From positions 2,356,001-2,420,000 of the forward strand of contig NZ_CP137891.1 of NCBI RefSeq assembly GCF_033547075.1: 64,000 nt of DNA, read 5' to 3'. How positions within the stretch are numbered: position 1 is the stretch's first letter; each line of letters begins with the position of its first letter. Under the pieces are notes generated by a model, which was not told the origin of the DNA, did no database searches, and saw nothing but the letters and a program-made list of their open reading frames with translations. Made by a program: the position numbers and the translations under genes. This DNA comes from Flavobacterium ardleyense. Its GTDB lineage: Bacteria; Bacteroidota; Bacteroidia; Flavobacteriales; Flavobacteriaceae. Below are positions 27,057 through 36,330 of this stretch, piece by piece.

Positions 27057-27677
27057 ATGATAACAGAAAATAAAGCCCACTGGGAAAAAGTCTATCAGAC
27101 CAAATCTGCTGATCAGGTGAGTTGGACTCAAGAATATCCACGACTGGCAATTGATTATCTAGAAGAATTGAATCTACCAAAGGATGCAGCAATCATTGAC
27201 ATAGGTGGTGGAGAAGCAGCATTTGCTGAAGCTGCGATGGATTTAGGGTATACCAATATTTCGGTTTTAGATATTTCTGAAGCTGCTTTGGCAAAAGCCA
27301 AAGAGAGACTCGGTACAAGAGCTGAAAACATCAAGTGGATAGCAACTGATATCATTAATTTTGAAACTACAGTAAAATATGACTTCTGGTATGATCGAGC
27401 AGTGTTTCATTTTTTGACCGATGAAAAACATATTGATAAGTACATAGAAATCGCTACAAAATCTCTAGTGGAAAATGGCAACTTTCTATTAGGAACATTT
27501 TCTGAAATTGGACCTTTTAAATGTAGTGGTTTGGAAATTACCCAATATTCAGAAACTTCCATGAAAGAAACTTTTGCCAAAAATTTCGTGGCAGAAAAAT
27601 GTTTTACCCAAGAACATAAAACCCCATTTGATAGTATTCAGAATTTTCAATTTTGTGGATTTAAAAAAATTAAATAG
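27057..27677 (+). CDS. class I SAM-dependent methyltransferase
   Basis: This protein has 206 residues. The SAM-binding motif I is IIDIGGGEAAFAEAAMDLG, followed by the acidic end of strand 2 (VLDISEAAL) and motif IV-like DFWYDRAVFHFL. The start lies 10 nt after the adaptor stop and the stop abuts the ATPase start, so it is an integral member of the metal-efflux operon. Related methyltransferases include TehB-like and thiopurine-type enzymes that methylate metalloid anions or small thiols. The substrate here is unknown, but a role in metal or metalloid detoxification fits the context. Confidence 0.85.
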   Translation: MITENKAHWEKVYQTKSADQVSWTQEYPRLAIDYLEELNLPKDAAIIDIGGGEAAFAEAAMDLGYTNISVLDISEAALAKAKERLGTRAENIKWIATDIINFETTVKYDFWYDRAVFHFLTDEKHIDKYIEIATKSLVENGNFLLGTFSEIGPFKCSGLEITQYSETSMKETFAKNFVAEKCFTQEHKTPFDSIQNFQFCGFKKIK

Positions 27678-29678
27678 ATGGCAAAAAGTACAAATAAACC
27701 TGCTAAAAAGTGCTGTAGCATTGATGAAGAAATTCACAAGCCTGCAGTAAACATAAGTGACGATGATCATGGACATTCAGATGATGACGGTCATGGACAC
27801 AGTCATGATCTTGGCGATCAGTCCAAAGTGCAATTGTTTGCTCCGGCAGTAATCAGCTTTTTACTTTTAATGATAGGAATTTCGCTTGATTATTATTTTA
27901 AACCCGAATGGTTTACTGATAATTTAAGATTGATTTTTTATATTATTGCTTATATGCCGGTTGGTTTACCAGTTTTGAAAGAAGCTGTAACGAGCATTAA
28001 GCAAGGTGATGTATTTTCGGAGTTTTTCTTGATGGGAATTGCCACAATTGGAGCTTTTGCTATTGGCGAATATCCAGAGGGAGTAGCAGTGATGCTGTTT
28101 TATGCAATTGGCGAAATTTTTCAAACTCTCGCAGTTACAAGGGCGAAGACAAACATTAAAAAATTGCTTGATCAACGGCCTGACGAAGCCACTATAATTG
28201 TTGATGGTAATCAGCTATTGAAAAAAGCAAAAGACATTGCCATCGGCGAAGTGGTTCAGTTAAAATCTGGAGAGAAACTGGCAATTGATGGAATTTTGTT
28301 ATCAGAGACAGCAAGTTTTAATACCGCAGCGTTAACCGGTGAGAGTACACCAACAACATTTAAGAAGGGTGAAATGGTTTTGGCGGGAATGATTAATTCG
28401 CAAACCGTAAGTTTGATCGAGTCAACCACAGCTTTTGAAGACACAAAGCTTTCGCGAATATTGCAAATGGTGCAAGAAGCATCTTCGAAGAAGGCGCCTA
28501 CGGAATTATTTATCCGAAAGTTTGCGAAAATCTATACGCCAATCGTCGTATTTTTAGCTTTAGCGATCTGCCTGCTACCATACTTTTTTGTCGACGAATA
28601 TATATTTAGAGATTGGTTGTATCGCGCATTAATATTTCTAGTAATTTCTTGCCCTTGTGCCTTAGTAATTTCCATCCCACTTGGATATTTTGGCGGAATT
28701 GGCGCTGCAAGTAGAAATGGAATACTATTTAAAGGCTCGGTATTTTTGGATGTGATGGCTTCAATTGGTTTGGTTGTCACTGACAAAACGGGCACAATGA
28801 CCGAAGGGGTTTTTAAAGTGCAGAATATTGAAAGTGTTGGCATATCCGAAGAAGATTTAATTAAATATACTGCAGCAATCGAACATAAGTCGACGCATCC
28901 TATTGGTGCAGCGATTATTGAGTATGCAAAGGGATCTGAAACAAATGTAGAAGTATCTGAAGTGGAAGAAATTGCCGGCCACGGATTAATCGGCAGAGTT
29001 GATGGTCGAAATATCGCGGTTGGAAATACCAAATTACTTGATAAACTAAATATTTCGTACGACAAACAAATTGGTGAGTCAGCATTTACGATTATCGCGG
29101 TTGCAATTGATAACAAATACGCTGGCCATGTACTAATTGCCGATCAAATAAAAACTGACGCGGCATTGACGGTTGCCGAACTAAAGAAATTGGGAGTTCG
29201 GACTGTAATGCTGTCTGGCGATAAAGATGCGGTGGTTCAGGCTGTTGCCAAAGAATTGAAAATCGAAGAATCCTACGGCGATTTGCTTCCAGAACATAAA
29301 GTTGAGAAAATGGAAGGCTTAAAAAGTCCTAATCTCAAAATTGCCTTTGTGGGCGATGGTGTCAATGATGCTCCAGTTGTTGCACTTGCCGATGCTGGAA
29401 TTGCCATGGGCGGACTGGGAAGTGACGCTACCATTGAAACTGCTGATATTGTAATTCAGAATGATCAGCCCTATAAAATTGTAACTGCAATAAAAATTGG
29501 AAAGAAAACCAAACAGATAGTTTGGCAAAATATTTCAATGGCTTTTCTAGTAAAAGCGGTGGTTTTGATCCTTGGCGCGGGTGGACTCGCTACGATGTGG
29601 GAAGCAGTATTTGCCGACGTCGGCGTAGCTTTATTAGCAATTTTGAATGCAATGAGGATTCAGAATTCGAAATTCTAA
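27678..29678 (+). CDS. zntA: P1B-type ATPase exporting Zn2+/Cd2+/Pb2+
   Basis: This protein has 666 residues. The N-terminus has CCSIDEE and then a His/Asp-rich tract (DDDHGHSDDDGHGHSHD) in place of a folded metal-binding domain. The TGES actuator motif, CPC in TM6 (SCPCALVISIP), DKTGTMTEG with the phosphorylated Asp, the HP motif (STHPIG) and GDGVNDAP are all present. The Lys in TM7 (FLVKAVV) and Asp in TM8 (ADVGVALLA) define the P1B-2 group for divalent Zn, Cd or Pb. It pumps metal from cytoplasm to periplasm, and the RND system of the same operon then removes it from the cell. Confidence 0.93.
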   Translation: MAKSTNKPAKKCCSIDEEIHKPAVNISDDDHGHSDDDGHGHSHDLGDQSKVQLFAPAVISFLLLMIGISLDYYFKPEWFTDNLRLIFYIIAYMPVGLPVLKEAVTSIKQGDVFSEFFLMGIATIGAFAIGEYPEGVAVMLFYAIGEIFQTLAVTRAKTNIKKLLDQRPDEATIIVDGNQLLKKAKDIAIGEVVQLKSGEKLAIDGILLSETASFNTAALTGESTPTTFKKGEMVLAGMINSQTVSLIESTTAFEDTKLSRILQMVQEASSKKAPTELFIRKFAKIYTPIVVFLALAICLLPYFFVDEYIFRDWLYRALIFLVISCPCALVISIPLGYFGGIGAASRNGILFKGSVFLDVMASIGLVVTDKTGTMTEGVFKVQNIESVGISEEDLIKYTAAIEHKSTHPIGAAIIEYAKGSETNVEVSEVEEIAGHGLIGRVDGRNIAVGNTKLLDKLNISYDKQIGESAFTIIAVAIDNKYAGHVLIADQIKTDAALTVAELKKLGVRTVMLSGDKDAVVQAVAKELKIEESYGDLLPEHKVEKMEGLKSPNLKIAFVGDGVNDAPVVALADAGIAMGGLGSDATIETADIVIQNDQPYKIVTAIKIGKKTKQIVWQNISMAFLVKAVVLILGAGGLATMWEAVFADVGVALLAILNAMRIQNSKF

Positions 29679-29696
29679 AGCTTAAAACCTAAAATA

Positions 29697-29733
29697 AAAA
29701 TCGCTGTGAGTTTTGAAACTTACAGCGATTTTT
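29697..29733. terminator. bidirectional terminator between zntA and egtD
   Basis: The stem AAAATCGCTGT paired with ACAGCGATTTT, followed by a T-run on the plus strand and preceded by an A-run, serves the convergent metal operon (plus) and the ergothioneine genes (minus). Confidence 0.9.
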
Positions 29734-29737
29734 TTTA

Positions 29738-30682
29738 TTATATCTTTTTCCAAAGGGCATTACAATACCATTTGTTCGAATCGTAGAACAGATGCTCAGT
29801 TTCAAAACCTGCATCTCGAGCAAGTTGTTCTATATCGCTTTCTGAATACTTCTGAGACATTTCCATATAAATAGGCTCATTATTTTCGAAATTAATTGGC
29901 TGACCATCTACAGAAACTTGTTGTTTAATTTTACTAATTAAATATGACTTACAAGTTCCCGTTAAAGGATCGTAAGTTGGATAATGTTCGAATGAATCTA
30001 AATCGAAATCACCATTTGCGGTATCATTAATCCGCTGTAATAGATTTAAATTAAAGTCTCTAGTTATTCCTTCTTTATCATTGTAAGCAGCAAGAATTTG
30101 ATGTGGATTCTTTTTTAAATCAAAACCAATCAATAGTCTATCTCCTTTATTTAGATGATTATTTAATGCATTTAAAAACAACGAAGCACTTTTGCTTTCA
30201 AAATTTCCAATGCTCGAACCTAGAAACAAAACAACTTTCTTCTTGCTAGTCATTCGGTTAAGTTCTTCCAACATCGGCAAATATTCTCCAGCTAAGCCAA
30301 TTACGGTAACCGAAGGAACCCTTTTGGGAATTTCTGTTTCTAGCTGTTCAATAATATTTTCGGAAATATCGATTGGGTAGTAGTTAAAGTCTTTTTTAGC
30401 TCGTACTAAAGCTTTTAATAAATGAGTGGATTTTGTAGCATCTCCCGCACCAAGCTCGACGACATCAAAGTAATCTGATTGTTCTGAAAGTACATTCGAA
30501 ATTGTATCTGACTGCTCTTCGAAGATTTCCATATCAGCATCAGTAAGATAATATTCTTCCGATTGCATAATACGCTGAAATAGAAGATCGCCTTTTGTAT
30601 CGTAAAAATATTTTGACTGCAAGTATTTTGGGGTTGCAGATAGCCCTTTGAGAATGTCTTTGGTAAATGTCTTTTCTATCAT
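29738..30682 (-). CDS. egtD: L-histidine N-alpha-methyltransferase EgtD
   Basis: This enzyme has 314 residues. It opens in the family style with GLSATPKYLQSKYFYDTKGD and has the SAM-site segment DYFDVVELGAGDATKS and the histidine-site region with GSSIGNFES. It trimethylates histidine to hercynine, the first step of ergothioneine synthesis. The gene starts 4 nt after the stop of egtB, so the two form an operon with egtB first. Ergothioneine is a low-molecular-weight thiol used against oxidative stress. Confidence 0.92.
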   Translation of the reverse strand: MIEKTFTKDILKGLSATPKYLQSKYFYDTKGDLLFQRIMQSEEYYLTDADMEIFEEQSDTISNVLSEQSDYFDVVELGAGDATKSTHLLKALVRAKKDFNYYPIDISENIIEQLETEIPKRVPSVTVIGLAGEYLPMLEELNRMTSKKKVVLFLGSSIGNFESKSASLFLNALNNHLNKGDRLLIGFDLKKNPHQILAAYNDKEGITRDFNLNLLQRINDTANGDFDLDSFEHYPTYDPLTGTCKSYLISKIKQQVSVDGQPINFENNEPIYMEMSQKYSESDIEQLARDAGFETEHLFYDSNKWYCNALWKKI

Positions 30683-30686
30683 AGTT

Positions 30687-31883
30687 TTATTTTACGAGTC
30701 TAATTCCGGTAAATTGCCATTGCAAATGTGGCTGAAAAAAATTTCTGTATGTATGCCTGCGGTGCCCGTCAGGAGTTGCAATTGAAGCTCCGCGCAAAAT
30801 CATTTGATTAACCATAAACTTTCCATTGTACTCACCGGTTGCGTCTTCGGCCATTTGAAATCCGGGGTAAGGTAAGTAAGCACTTTGTGTCCATTCCCAT
30901 CTTTCGCCCCAATTCAAATTCTGTGACGCCACTTCCCATTCGGCTTCTGTGGGCAATCGCATTTTTTTCCAATTCGCGTAAGCGTAGGCCTCATACATAT
31001 TAATATGTGTAACCGGTTGATTCATTTTTATTTGAGCTAAACCATTTAAAGTATAATTTTTCCACTCATTATCAATGAAATGCCAATACAACGGCGCTTT
31101 GGCATCTCGCTGCTTCTTCCATTCCCAACCGTCCGCGTGCCATAATCGGAAATTATCATATCCGCCAGAAGTCATAAATTCTAAATATTCTTTATTTGAA
31201 ACTAGGTTTTCGCTGATTTCAAAATGGTTGATGTAGACCTTGTGTCGATTTAATTCGTTGTCAAAACAGAAGTCTTTTCCCTGATGTCCTATTTCGTAAA
31301 CGCCTTCGCGAAAAGTCAAAAAAGACTCTTGCAATATTTCGGTTGCTTTCTCAATTTGAGTATCAGAGTAGGATGGAAGTAGAGGATTGTTGCCCAAGAT
31401 AAACTTTATATCGGTAAGCAATAATTCCTGATGCTGTTGTTCGTGATTTAATCCTAGCAAAAATAGCGGTAACAATTCTTCGGGTAATGAATTTTCAAGA
31501 TATTTTCGCATTGCTGCATCCACGTAAGCTCGATATTTATAAACTTGCTCAACCGTTGGCCTGCTGAGATTTCCGCGATCGGTCCGAATAACACGTGCGC
31601 CAATGCTCTCGTAGTAACTATTAAAAACAAAATTAAAATTAGGATCAAATACCTCGTAATCTTTTAGGTACGGAACTAAAATCATCGATTCAAAAAACCA
31701 AGATGTATGACCTAAATGCCATTTCGGTGGGCTAACATCTGCAATATTTTGCACAACATAATCCTCAATTTCCAAAGGAGCACAAATATCCTCTGTGCGC
31801 TTTCTAATATGTAGAAAATTATCAAGCATATTTCTATGCCCTTTATAAAAAATATTGTGGTTGCTTCTAGTATCGATTTCCAT
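30687..31883 (-). CDS. egtB: ergothioneine sulfoxide synthase EgtB
   Basis: This protein has 398 residues: an N-terminal DinB-like domain and a C-terminal formylglycine-enzyme (FGE-sulfatase) domain. The iron ligands are visible as a His in WHLGHTSWFFE (56-64) and the HEQQHQE motif at 147-153. The C-terminal domain shows WGERWEWTQSAYLPYPGF and RGASIATPDGHRRHTYRNF. It joins a sulfur donor (cysteine or gamma-glutamylcysteine) to hercynine using oxygen. An inner Met at residue 19 (31829) is an alternative start. No egtE or egtA is near, so the sulfoxide lyase must be encoded elsewhere. Confidence 0.92.
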   Translation of the reverse strand: MEIDTRSNHNIFYKGHRNMLDNFLHIRKRTEDICAPLEIEDYVVQNIADVSPPKWHLGHTSWFFESMILVPYLKDYEVFDPNFNFVFNSYYESIGARVIRTDRGNLSRPTVEQVYKYRAYVDAAMRKYLENSLPEELLPLFLLGLNHEQQHQELLLTDIKFILGNNPLLPSYSDTQIEKATEILQESFLTFREGVYEIGHQGKDFCFDNELNRHKVYINHFEISENLVSNKEYLEFMTSGGYDNFRLWHADGWEWKKQRDAKAPLYWHFIDNEWKNYTLNGLAQIKMNQPVTHINMYEAYAYANWKKMRLPTEAEWEVASQNLNWGERWEWTQSAYLPYPGFQMAEDATGEYNGKFMVNQMILRGASIATPDGHRRHTYRNFFQPHLQWQFTGIRLVK

Positions 31884-32106
31884 AAATTCTCACGTTGGTT
31901 TTTAAAGTTATATAAATTTTTATAAAAGCAATTCATTTTTAACACCTTAACAAAACATTTGCATGCATTTTTTCATAGTGTAGATGAATATTTTCGTGCC
32001 TCCTTGTTATTATAGAATATCAGATTGGTTAAGCATTTTATTTTTTTCGCCTAAAATTTTGCCATAAGTGCGGGCTTATCACATAAAAATATTATTTTTG
32101 CCAACT

Positions 32107-33306
32107 ATGAAAACAAAATTAATCAATCTGAAGGCTTTTAAGAATTTCTTTCAAAAGTCATCTTCAAGTGGAATAATTCTTCTTTTTTGTGTAGTTATTT
32201 CACTATTGCTAGCCAATTCTCCATTATCAAAAGACTTCTCCAATTTACTGCAAACCGAATTAGGTTTTGAAGTGTCGGGAATTATGTTGCGTTACCCTAT
32301 TATTTTATGGGTAAACGACGGATTAATGGCAATTTTCTTTTTATTAGTTGGTCTGGAAATTAAACGAGAAGTTGTAGAAGGTGAGCTATCATCTTTTAAG
32401 CAAGCCTCTTTGCCAGTTCTAGCTGCAATTGGTGGTGTTGCGGTTCCGGCCTTAATTTATCATGCCTTTAATCATGCAGATGTTACGACAGTGCACGGTT
32501 GGGGAGTGCCAATGGCTACTGATATTGCATTCGCGTTAGGTATTCTATCCTTATTAGGTGATAAGGTTCCAACTGGGCTCAAGATATTTCTTGCTGCTCT
32601 TGCCATTGTTGATGATTTGATCGCGATCATGGTAATTGCAATTTTCTATTCTGGAGATCTGGAGTGGATGTATTTAGGATTTGCCGCAGGAATATTCGCG
32701 TTACAAATGATCTTTAATAGACTTGGACTTTTAAATATCTTATGGTACGTTATTCCAGGTCTATTTATGTGGTATTTTATTCACCATTCTGGAATTCATG
32801 CTACGATTGCGGGAGTGCTTACTGCAATTACACTACCAACAAATGCTACAGACAGAGAGTCGCCTCTAGAAAAATTAGAGCACTTTTTGAGTACGCCTGT
32901 CAATTTTGTCGTGATGCCAATTTTTGCAATTGCAAATACAAATATTACTTTTCAGGGTGGTATGGTTGAGGGCTTAGCAACTAATATGGGATTGGGAATT
33001 GTTTTAGGACTTTTCGTTGGAAAACCAATCGGTATAGTGTTAATGTCATGGCTATCGGTAAAATTAAAATTAGGACAATTGCCAGAAGGTGCAGATTGGT
33101 TCCATATTCTAGGCTTAGGATTTTTGGCCGGAATTGGTTTTACAATGTCAATCTTTATTGCCCTTTTATCTTACAAATTGGAATCATATCAAATCGAAGC
33201 CAAATTTGCAATCTTAATTGGTTCTGTCCTTTCAGGTTTAATGGGGTATATGCTTTTAAGTTTTTACAATAAAAAACAATCAAGAAAAGCGGCTGCGGTA
33301 AAATAA
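32107..33306 (+). CDS. nhaA: Na+/H+ antiporter NhaA
   Basis: The ATG at 32107 gives 399 residues starting MKTKLINLKAFKNFFQ and then SSSSGIILLFCVVISLLLANS, as in E. coli NhaA; the frame also allows a GTG at 32068. It has about 12 hydrophobic helices and the paired aspartates of the ion site in ATDIAFALGILSLLG and LAIVDDLIAIMVIA. It exports Na+ (or Li+) in exchange for protons and supports pH and salt homeostasis. A -7-like element TATTTTTG (32093-32100) sits only 6 nt upstream of the ATG. Confidence 0.93.
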   Translation: MKTKLINLKAFKNFFQKSSSSGIILLFCVVISLLLANSPLSKDFSNLLQTELGFEVSGIMLRYPIILWVNDGLMAIFFLLVGLEIKREVVEGELSSFKQASLPVLAAIGGVAVPALIYHAFNHADVTTVHGWGVPMATDIAFALGILSLLGDKVPTGLKIFLAALAIVDDLIAIMVIAIFYSGDLEWMYLGFAAGIFALQMIFNRLGLLNILWYVIPGLFMWYFIHHSGIHATIAGVLTAITLPTNATDRESPLEKLEHFLSTPVNFVVMPIFAIANTNITFQGGMVEGLATNMGLGIVLGLFVGKPIGIVLMSWLSVKLKLGQLPEGADWFHILGLGFLAGIGFTMSIFIALLSYKLESYQIEAKFAILIGSVLSGLMGYMLLSFYNKKQSRKAAAVK

Positions 33307-33401
33307 AACGGTAATTTTATTAGGCTTAAGTGTCATCTTTTTAAAAGTTCTAGATTTTTTGAGCTGCGCAAAGCGAATTTAATTAAATAGAGAAAGGCAA
33401 G

Positions 33402-35141
33402 ATGAAAAAAATTTCTGCCAAGCTTAATCAATTACAAGCAACCGCAATTTGCGGAAATGATATTAGCTCATCCTGCCTGTACGTATCGGCATTAACTATT
33501 GGATACGCGGGTCAATTTGCATGGATTTCATTACTGATAGTAGCATTTGTACTATTCTTATTCAGAAAAATTTATGGAGAAGTTGTAGGTGCTTTGCCTC
33601 TTAATGGTGGCGCCTACAATGTGCTTCTTAATACCTCTAGCAAACGCACAGCCTCAATTGCAGCGGTGCTTACTGTTTTATCCTATATGGCTACGGCAGT
33701 ACTTTCGGCTTCAGAAGCCATGCACTATCTGTCTATAATAATTCCTGGAATTAATATAATCCTTTCAACCGTTGTAGTCCTAATTATTTTTACTACTCTC
33801 GCAATAATAGGAATTGGTGAATCGGCATTTGTTGCAGTTATCATTTTTCTTGTACACTTAGTATCACTTAGCATACTTGTTATAGCGGCATTTATCTTTG
33901 TAGGGATGAACGGACTGACAACTTTTCACCTCAATTGGGATGTACCACTCACGTACGAAAGTATAGCTTACACATTATTTCTTGGCTTTTCAGCAGCAAT
34001 GCTTGGTATCTCAGGTTTTGAAAGTTCGGCAAATTTTGTCGAAGAACAGCAGCCGGGAGTATTTAGAAAAACGCTCCGCAATATGTGGGCAATCGTTAGT
34101 TTTTTCAATCCATTAATTGCGATTTTGATTATTGCGATTATTCCAATTGCCGAGCTTGGAGAACATAAAGAATCCCTTCTAGCATTTGTCGGTAAAACCA
34201 CAGGTGGAGATTGGCTGGCTTGGTTAATATCTGTTGATGCAGTATTGGTTTTGAGCGGTGCCGTGTTAACTTCCTTTGTAGGAGTTTCAGGACTGTTAAA
34301 AAGGATGACCCTCGACAGAATTCTTCCAAACTATTTTTTGAAAGCCAATAAAAATGGGTCTAAATACCGCATTATTATTAGCTTTTTTATTCTTTGCACT
34401 TCGGTACTTTTTGCCACAGGCGGCCACATGGAATCTTTAGCGGGTGTTTATACCTTTTCATTTCTGGCGGTAATGGCGCTATTTGGGATAGGAAATCTGC
34501 TTTTAAAATTTAAACGTCAAAAATTACCAAGGCCAGAGCGAGCGCGAGGTATTTCGGTGGTAGTAGCCATCGCATTTGTGGTAGCTGCCTTTATTGGCAA
34601 TATCGAACTGAATGAAAGTGCCTTTGCAACATTTATAAAATATCTTATTCCGGCCTTGATAGCCGTATTTGTAATGCTCAATAGATCTGTATTGATTCGA
34701 TTTGGCCTGGCAGTTATTGATTATTTCTACCAACCAGTGCGTAAATTTGCGGTTTTAGGCAACAGATATCTTCACCGGATGAATCAAAAAGTAAACTCTC
34801 AGGAATTTGTGTTTTTCACAAAAGGTGACGATGTTGCAATTTTAAATAAAGTTATGCAGTATGTACAAAATAATGAATCTACCAAGAATCTGAAAATTGT
34901 AAATGTGAAGAAACCCACTGATTCCAACGAAGCACTCAAGGTAGATTTAGAAGTACTTGATCGCGCTTACCCTGATATTCACATCGAATTTATTGAAATT
35001 GAAGGTTTCTTTGGACCTGACTTGATTGCAGAACTTTCAGAAAAGTGGGATATTCCTAAGAATTTTATGTTTATCGGGTCTCCGGGAGATCGTTTTTCTT
35101 ATAGAGTTTCAGACTTGGGCGGTGTGCGACTTATAATGTAA
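33402..35141 (+). CDS. APC-family amino-acid permease
   Basis: This protein has 579 residues with about 12 hydrophobic helices over the first 435 residues. The start (KKISAKLNQLQATAICGNDI) and the segment NGGAYNVLLNTS match the amino-acid/polyamine/organocation fold. The last ~130 residues are hydrophilic and probably cytoplasmic, with a UspA-like strand-helix pattern (KNLKIVNVKKPTDSNEAL). The substrate is unknown. It follows nhaA with 95 bp between on the same strand; joint transcription is possible. Confidence 0.85.
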   Translation: MKKISAKLNQLQATAICGNDISSSCLYVSALTIGYAGQFAWISLLIVAFVLFLFRKIYGEVVGALPLNGGAYNVLLNTSSKRTASIAAVLTVLSYMATAVLSASEAMHYLSIIIPGINIILSTVVVLIIFTTLAIIGIGESAFVAVIIFLVHLVSLSILVIAAFIFVGMNGLTTFHLNWDVPLTYESIAYTLFLGFSAAMLGISGFESSANFVEEQQPGVFRKTLRNMWAIVSFFNPLIAILIIAIIPIAELGEHKESLLAFVGKTTGGDWLAWLISVDAVLVLSGAVLTSFVGVSGLLKRMTLDRILPNYFLKANKNGSKYRIIISFFILCTSVLFATGGHMESLAGVYTFSFLAVMALFGIGNLLLKFKRQKLPRPERARGISVVVAIAFVVAAFIGNIELNESAFATFIKYLIPALIAVFVMLNRSVLIRFGLAVIDYFYQPVRKFAVLGNRYLHRMNQKVNSQEFVFFTKGDDVAILNKVMQYVQNNESTKNLKIVNVKKPTDSNEALKVDLEVLDRAYPDIHIEFIEIEGFFGPDLIAELSEKWDIPKNFMFIGSPGDRFSYRVSDLGGVRLIM

Positions 35142-35202
35142 TGCGCTATGAGATCTGTATTTAAATGCATATTTTCGCCAGAAGTATTTCGGTAGTTTTT
35201 GC

Positions 35203-35213
35203 GCTTACGCGAA
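35203..35213. repeat. short recurrent motif GCTTACGCGAA
   Basis: The same 11-mer recurs at 46258-46268 (plus), 21417-21427 (minus) and 30973-30983 (minus, inside egtB). Here it lies between the permease and pentapeptide genes. Confidence 0.45.
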
Positions 35214-35255
35214 ATGTATAAAGGTTAAATTCACGATTAGGTTAAAATTTCATTT

Positions 35256-35837
35256 ATGTCTATTACAATCTCTGCCTATCACGAATCAAAAACTTTTGAT
35301 GGTATCATTTACGAAAATTCGGACTTGCACTTTTCCGAATTTGAATCTTGTACATTTAGTAACTGTAATTTTTGTGAAGCTACTTTTCTCGCGGTTGTAT
35401 TTATCGATTGCACCTTTATAAATTGCAACTTCGAATCTGCAAAGATTAATTACGTTTCACTCCGAACTGTTCATTTTATCGATTGCAATTTGAGTAGTAT
35501 TAACTTTGCAATGGTAGATCAATTTATTTTCGAAGTTCATTTTACTGATTGCCTCCTGGATTTCTCAAAATTCTACTCTTTAAAACTTAAGAATACTGTT
35601 TTTACCAATTGCAGTATGATTGCGATGGATTTTATGAATGCAGACATGACAAAGGTGAATTTTGACGGATGCGATTTGTACCAAGCTGTTTTTGACAAAA
35701 CAAACCTTAATCAAGCAGATTTTCGAACTAGTAGAAATTATAGCTTCAACCCTGCCAAAAACAAAGTAAAAAAAGCAATTTTCTCCAAGGATGGACTAGC
35801 GGGATTATTGAAATCACACGATATCGTGGTAGTTTAG
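35256..35837 (+). CDS. pentapeptide-repeat protein
   Basis: This protein has 193 residues, almost all made of pentapeptide repeats with the A(D/N)LXX-type register, including many Cys (FESCTFSNCNF, FIDCTFINCNF, FTDCLLDFSKF, FTNCSMIAMDF). They fold as a right-handed quadrilateral beta helix. It has no signal peptide. Qnr/MfpA-like members protect DNA gyrase from toxins or quinolones, but many family members have other or unknown roles, so no resistance function should be assumed. The stop overlaps the stop of the convergent GNAT gene by 4 nt. Confidence 0.88.
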   Translation: MSITISAYHESKTFDGIIYENSDLHFSEFESCTFSNCNFCEATFLAVVFIDCTFINCNFESAKINYVSLRTVHFIDCNLSSINFAMVDQFIFEVHFTDCLLDFSKFYSLKLKNTVFTNCSMIAMDFMNADMTKVNFDGCDLYQAVFDKTNLNQADFRTSRNYSFNPAKNKVKKAIFSKDGLAGLLKSHDIVVV

Positions 35838-36325
35838 ATATCTTTTTCCATTACAAAATCGTCCATTATATAGTTATTTCCGATATCGATAATTTCCTTT
35901 TTAACGGTTTTAAATCCAATTTTCTCATAGAAATTAAATGCTGAATTAAATTTATTTACATTTAGCGAAAGCTTTATAGAAAATCTCTCTAAAGCAATTT
36001 CTGTAATGTAGTCTATGAATTTTCTACCAACACTCAATCCTTGCGCTTCAGGCAAAATGTAAAGCTTGTGTATGCGCGTAGTAGGAACGGAGCCGAAGTT
36101 GTGCTCAATTCCACAAAAACCGACAATAACGCCATCATTAATTGCAAAAATATAATCTTGCGACTCCATGCTTTTCTTCAATGCCGCGGCGCTATAGAAT
36201 AAATCAAGCATGTATTCTATTTGCGCCGCCGACAATATTTGGCCATAAGCAACCGGCCAAGTTTTGGTTGCTATATCCTGAATTTGACTAATGTCATCCT
36301 CGGTAGCTTGTTTAAATTCAACCAT
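35834..36325 (-). CDS. GNAT family N-acetyltransferase
   Basis: This protein has 163 residues with the GNAT fold: beta hairpin with VGFCGIEHNFG, the acetyl-CoA motif as RIHKLYILPEAQGLSVGRKFIDYI, and a C-terminal FYEKIGFKTVKKEI. The V-x-x-Q/R-x-x-G/A motif is represented by ILPEAQGLSVG. The acceptor substrate is unknown. It starts 5 nt after the stop of miaE on the same strand, so the two genes are probably co-transcribed. Confidence 0.88.
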   Translation of the reverse strand: MVEFKQATEDDISQIQDIATKTWPVAYGQILSAAQIEYMLDLFYSAAALKKSMESQDYIFAINDGVIVGFCGIEHNFGSVPTTRIHKLYILPEAQGLSVGRKFIDYITEIALERFSIKLSLNVNKFNSAFNFYEKIGFKTVKKEIIDIGNNYIMDDFVMEKDI

Positions 36326-36330
36326 AAAAA

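Noticed and set aside
35256..35837. quinolone-resistance (Qnr) gene
   Set aside because: It shares the pentapeptide fold, but nothing in the sequence shows the specific loops or context of Qnr, so only the fold is called.
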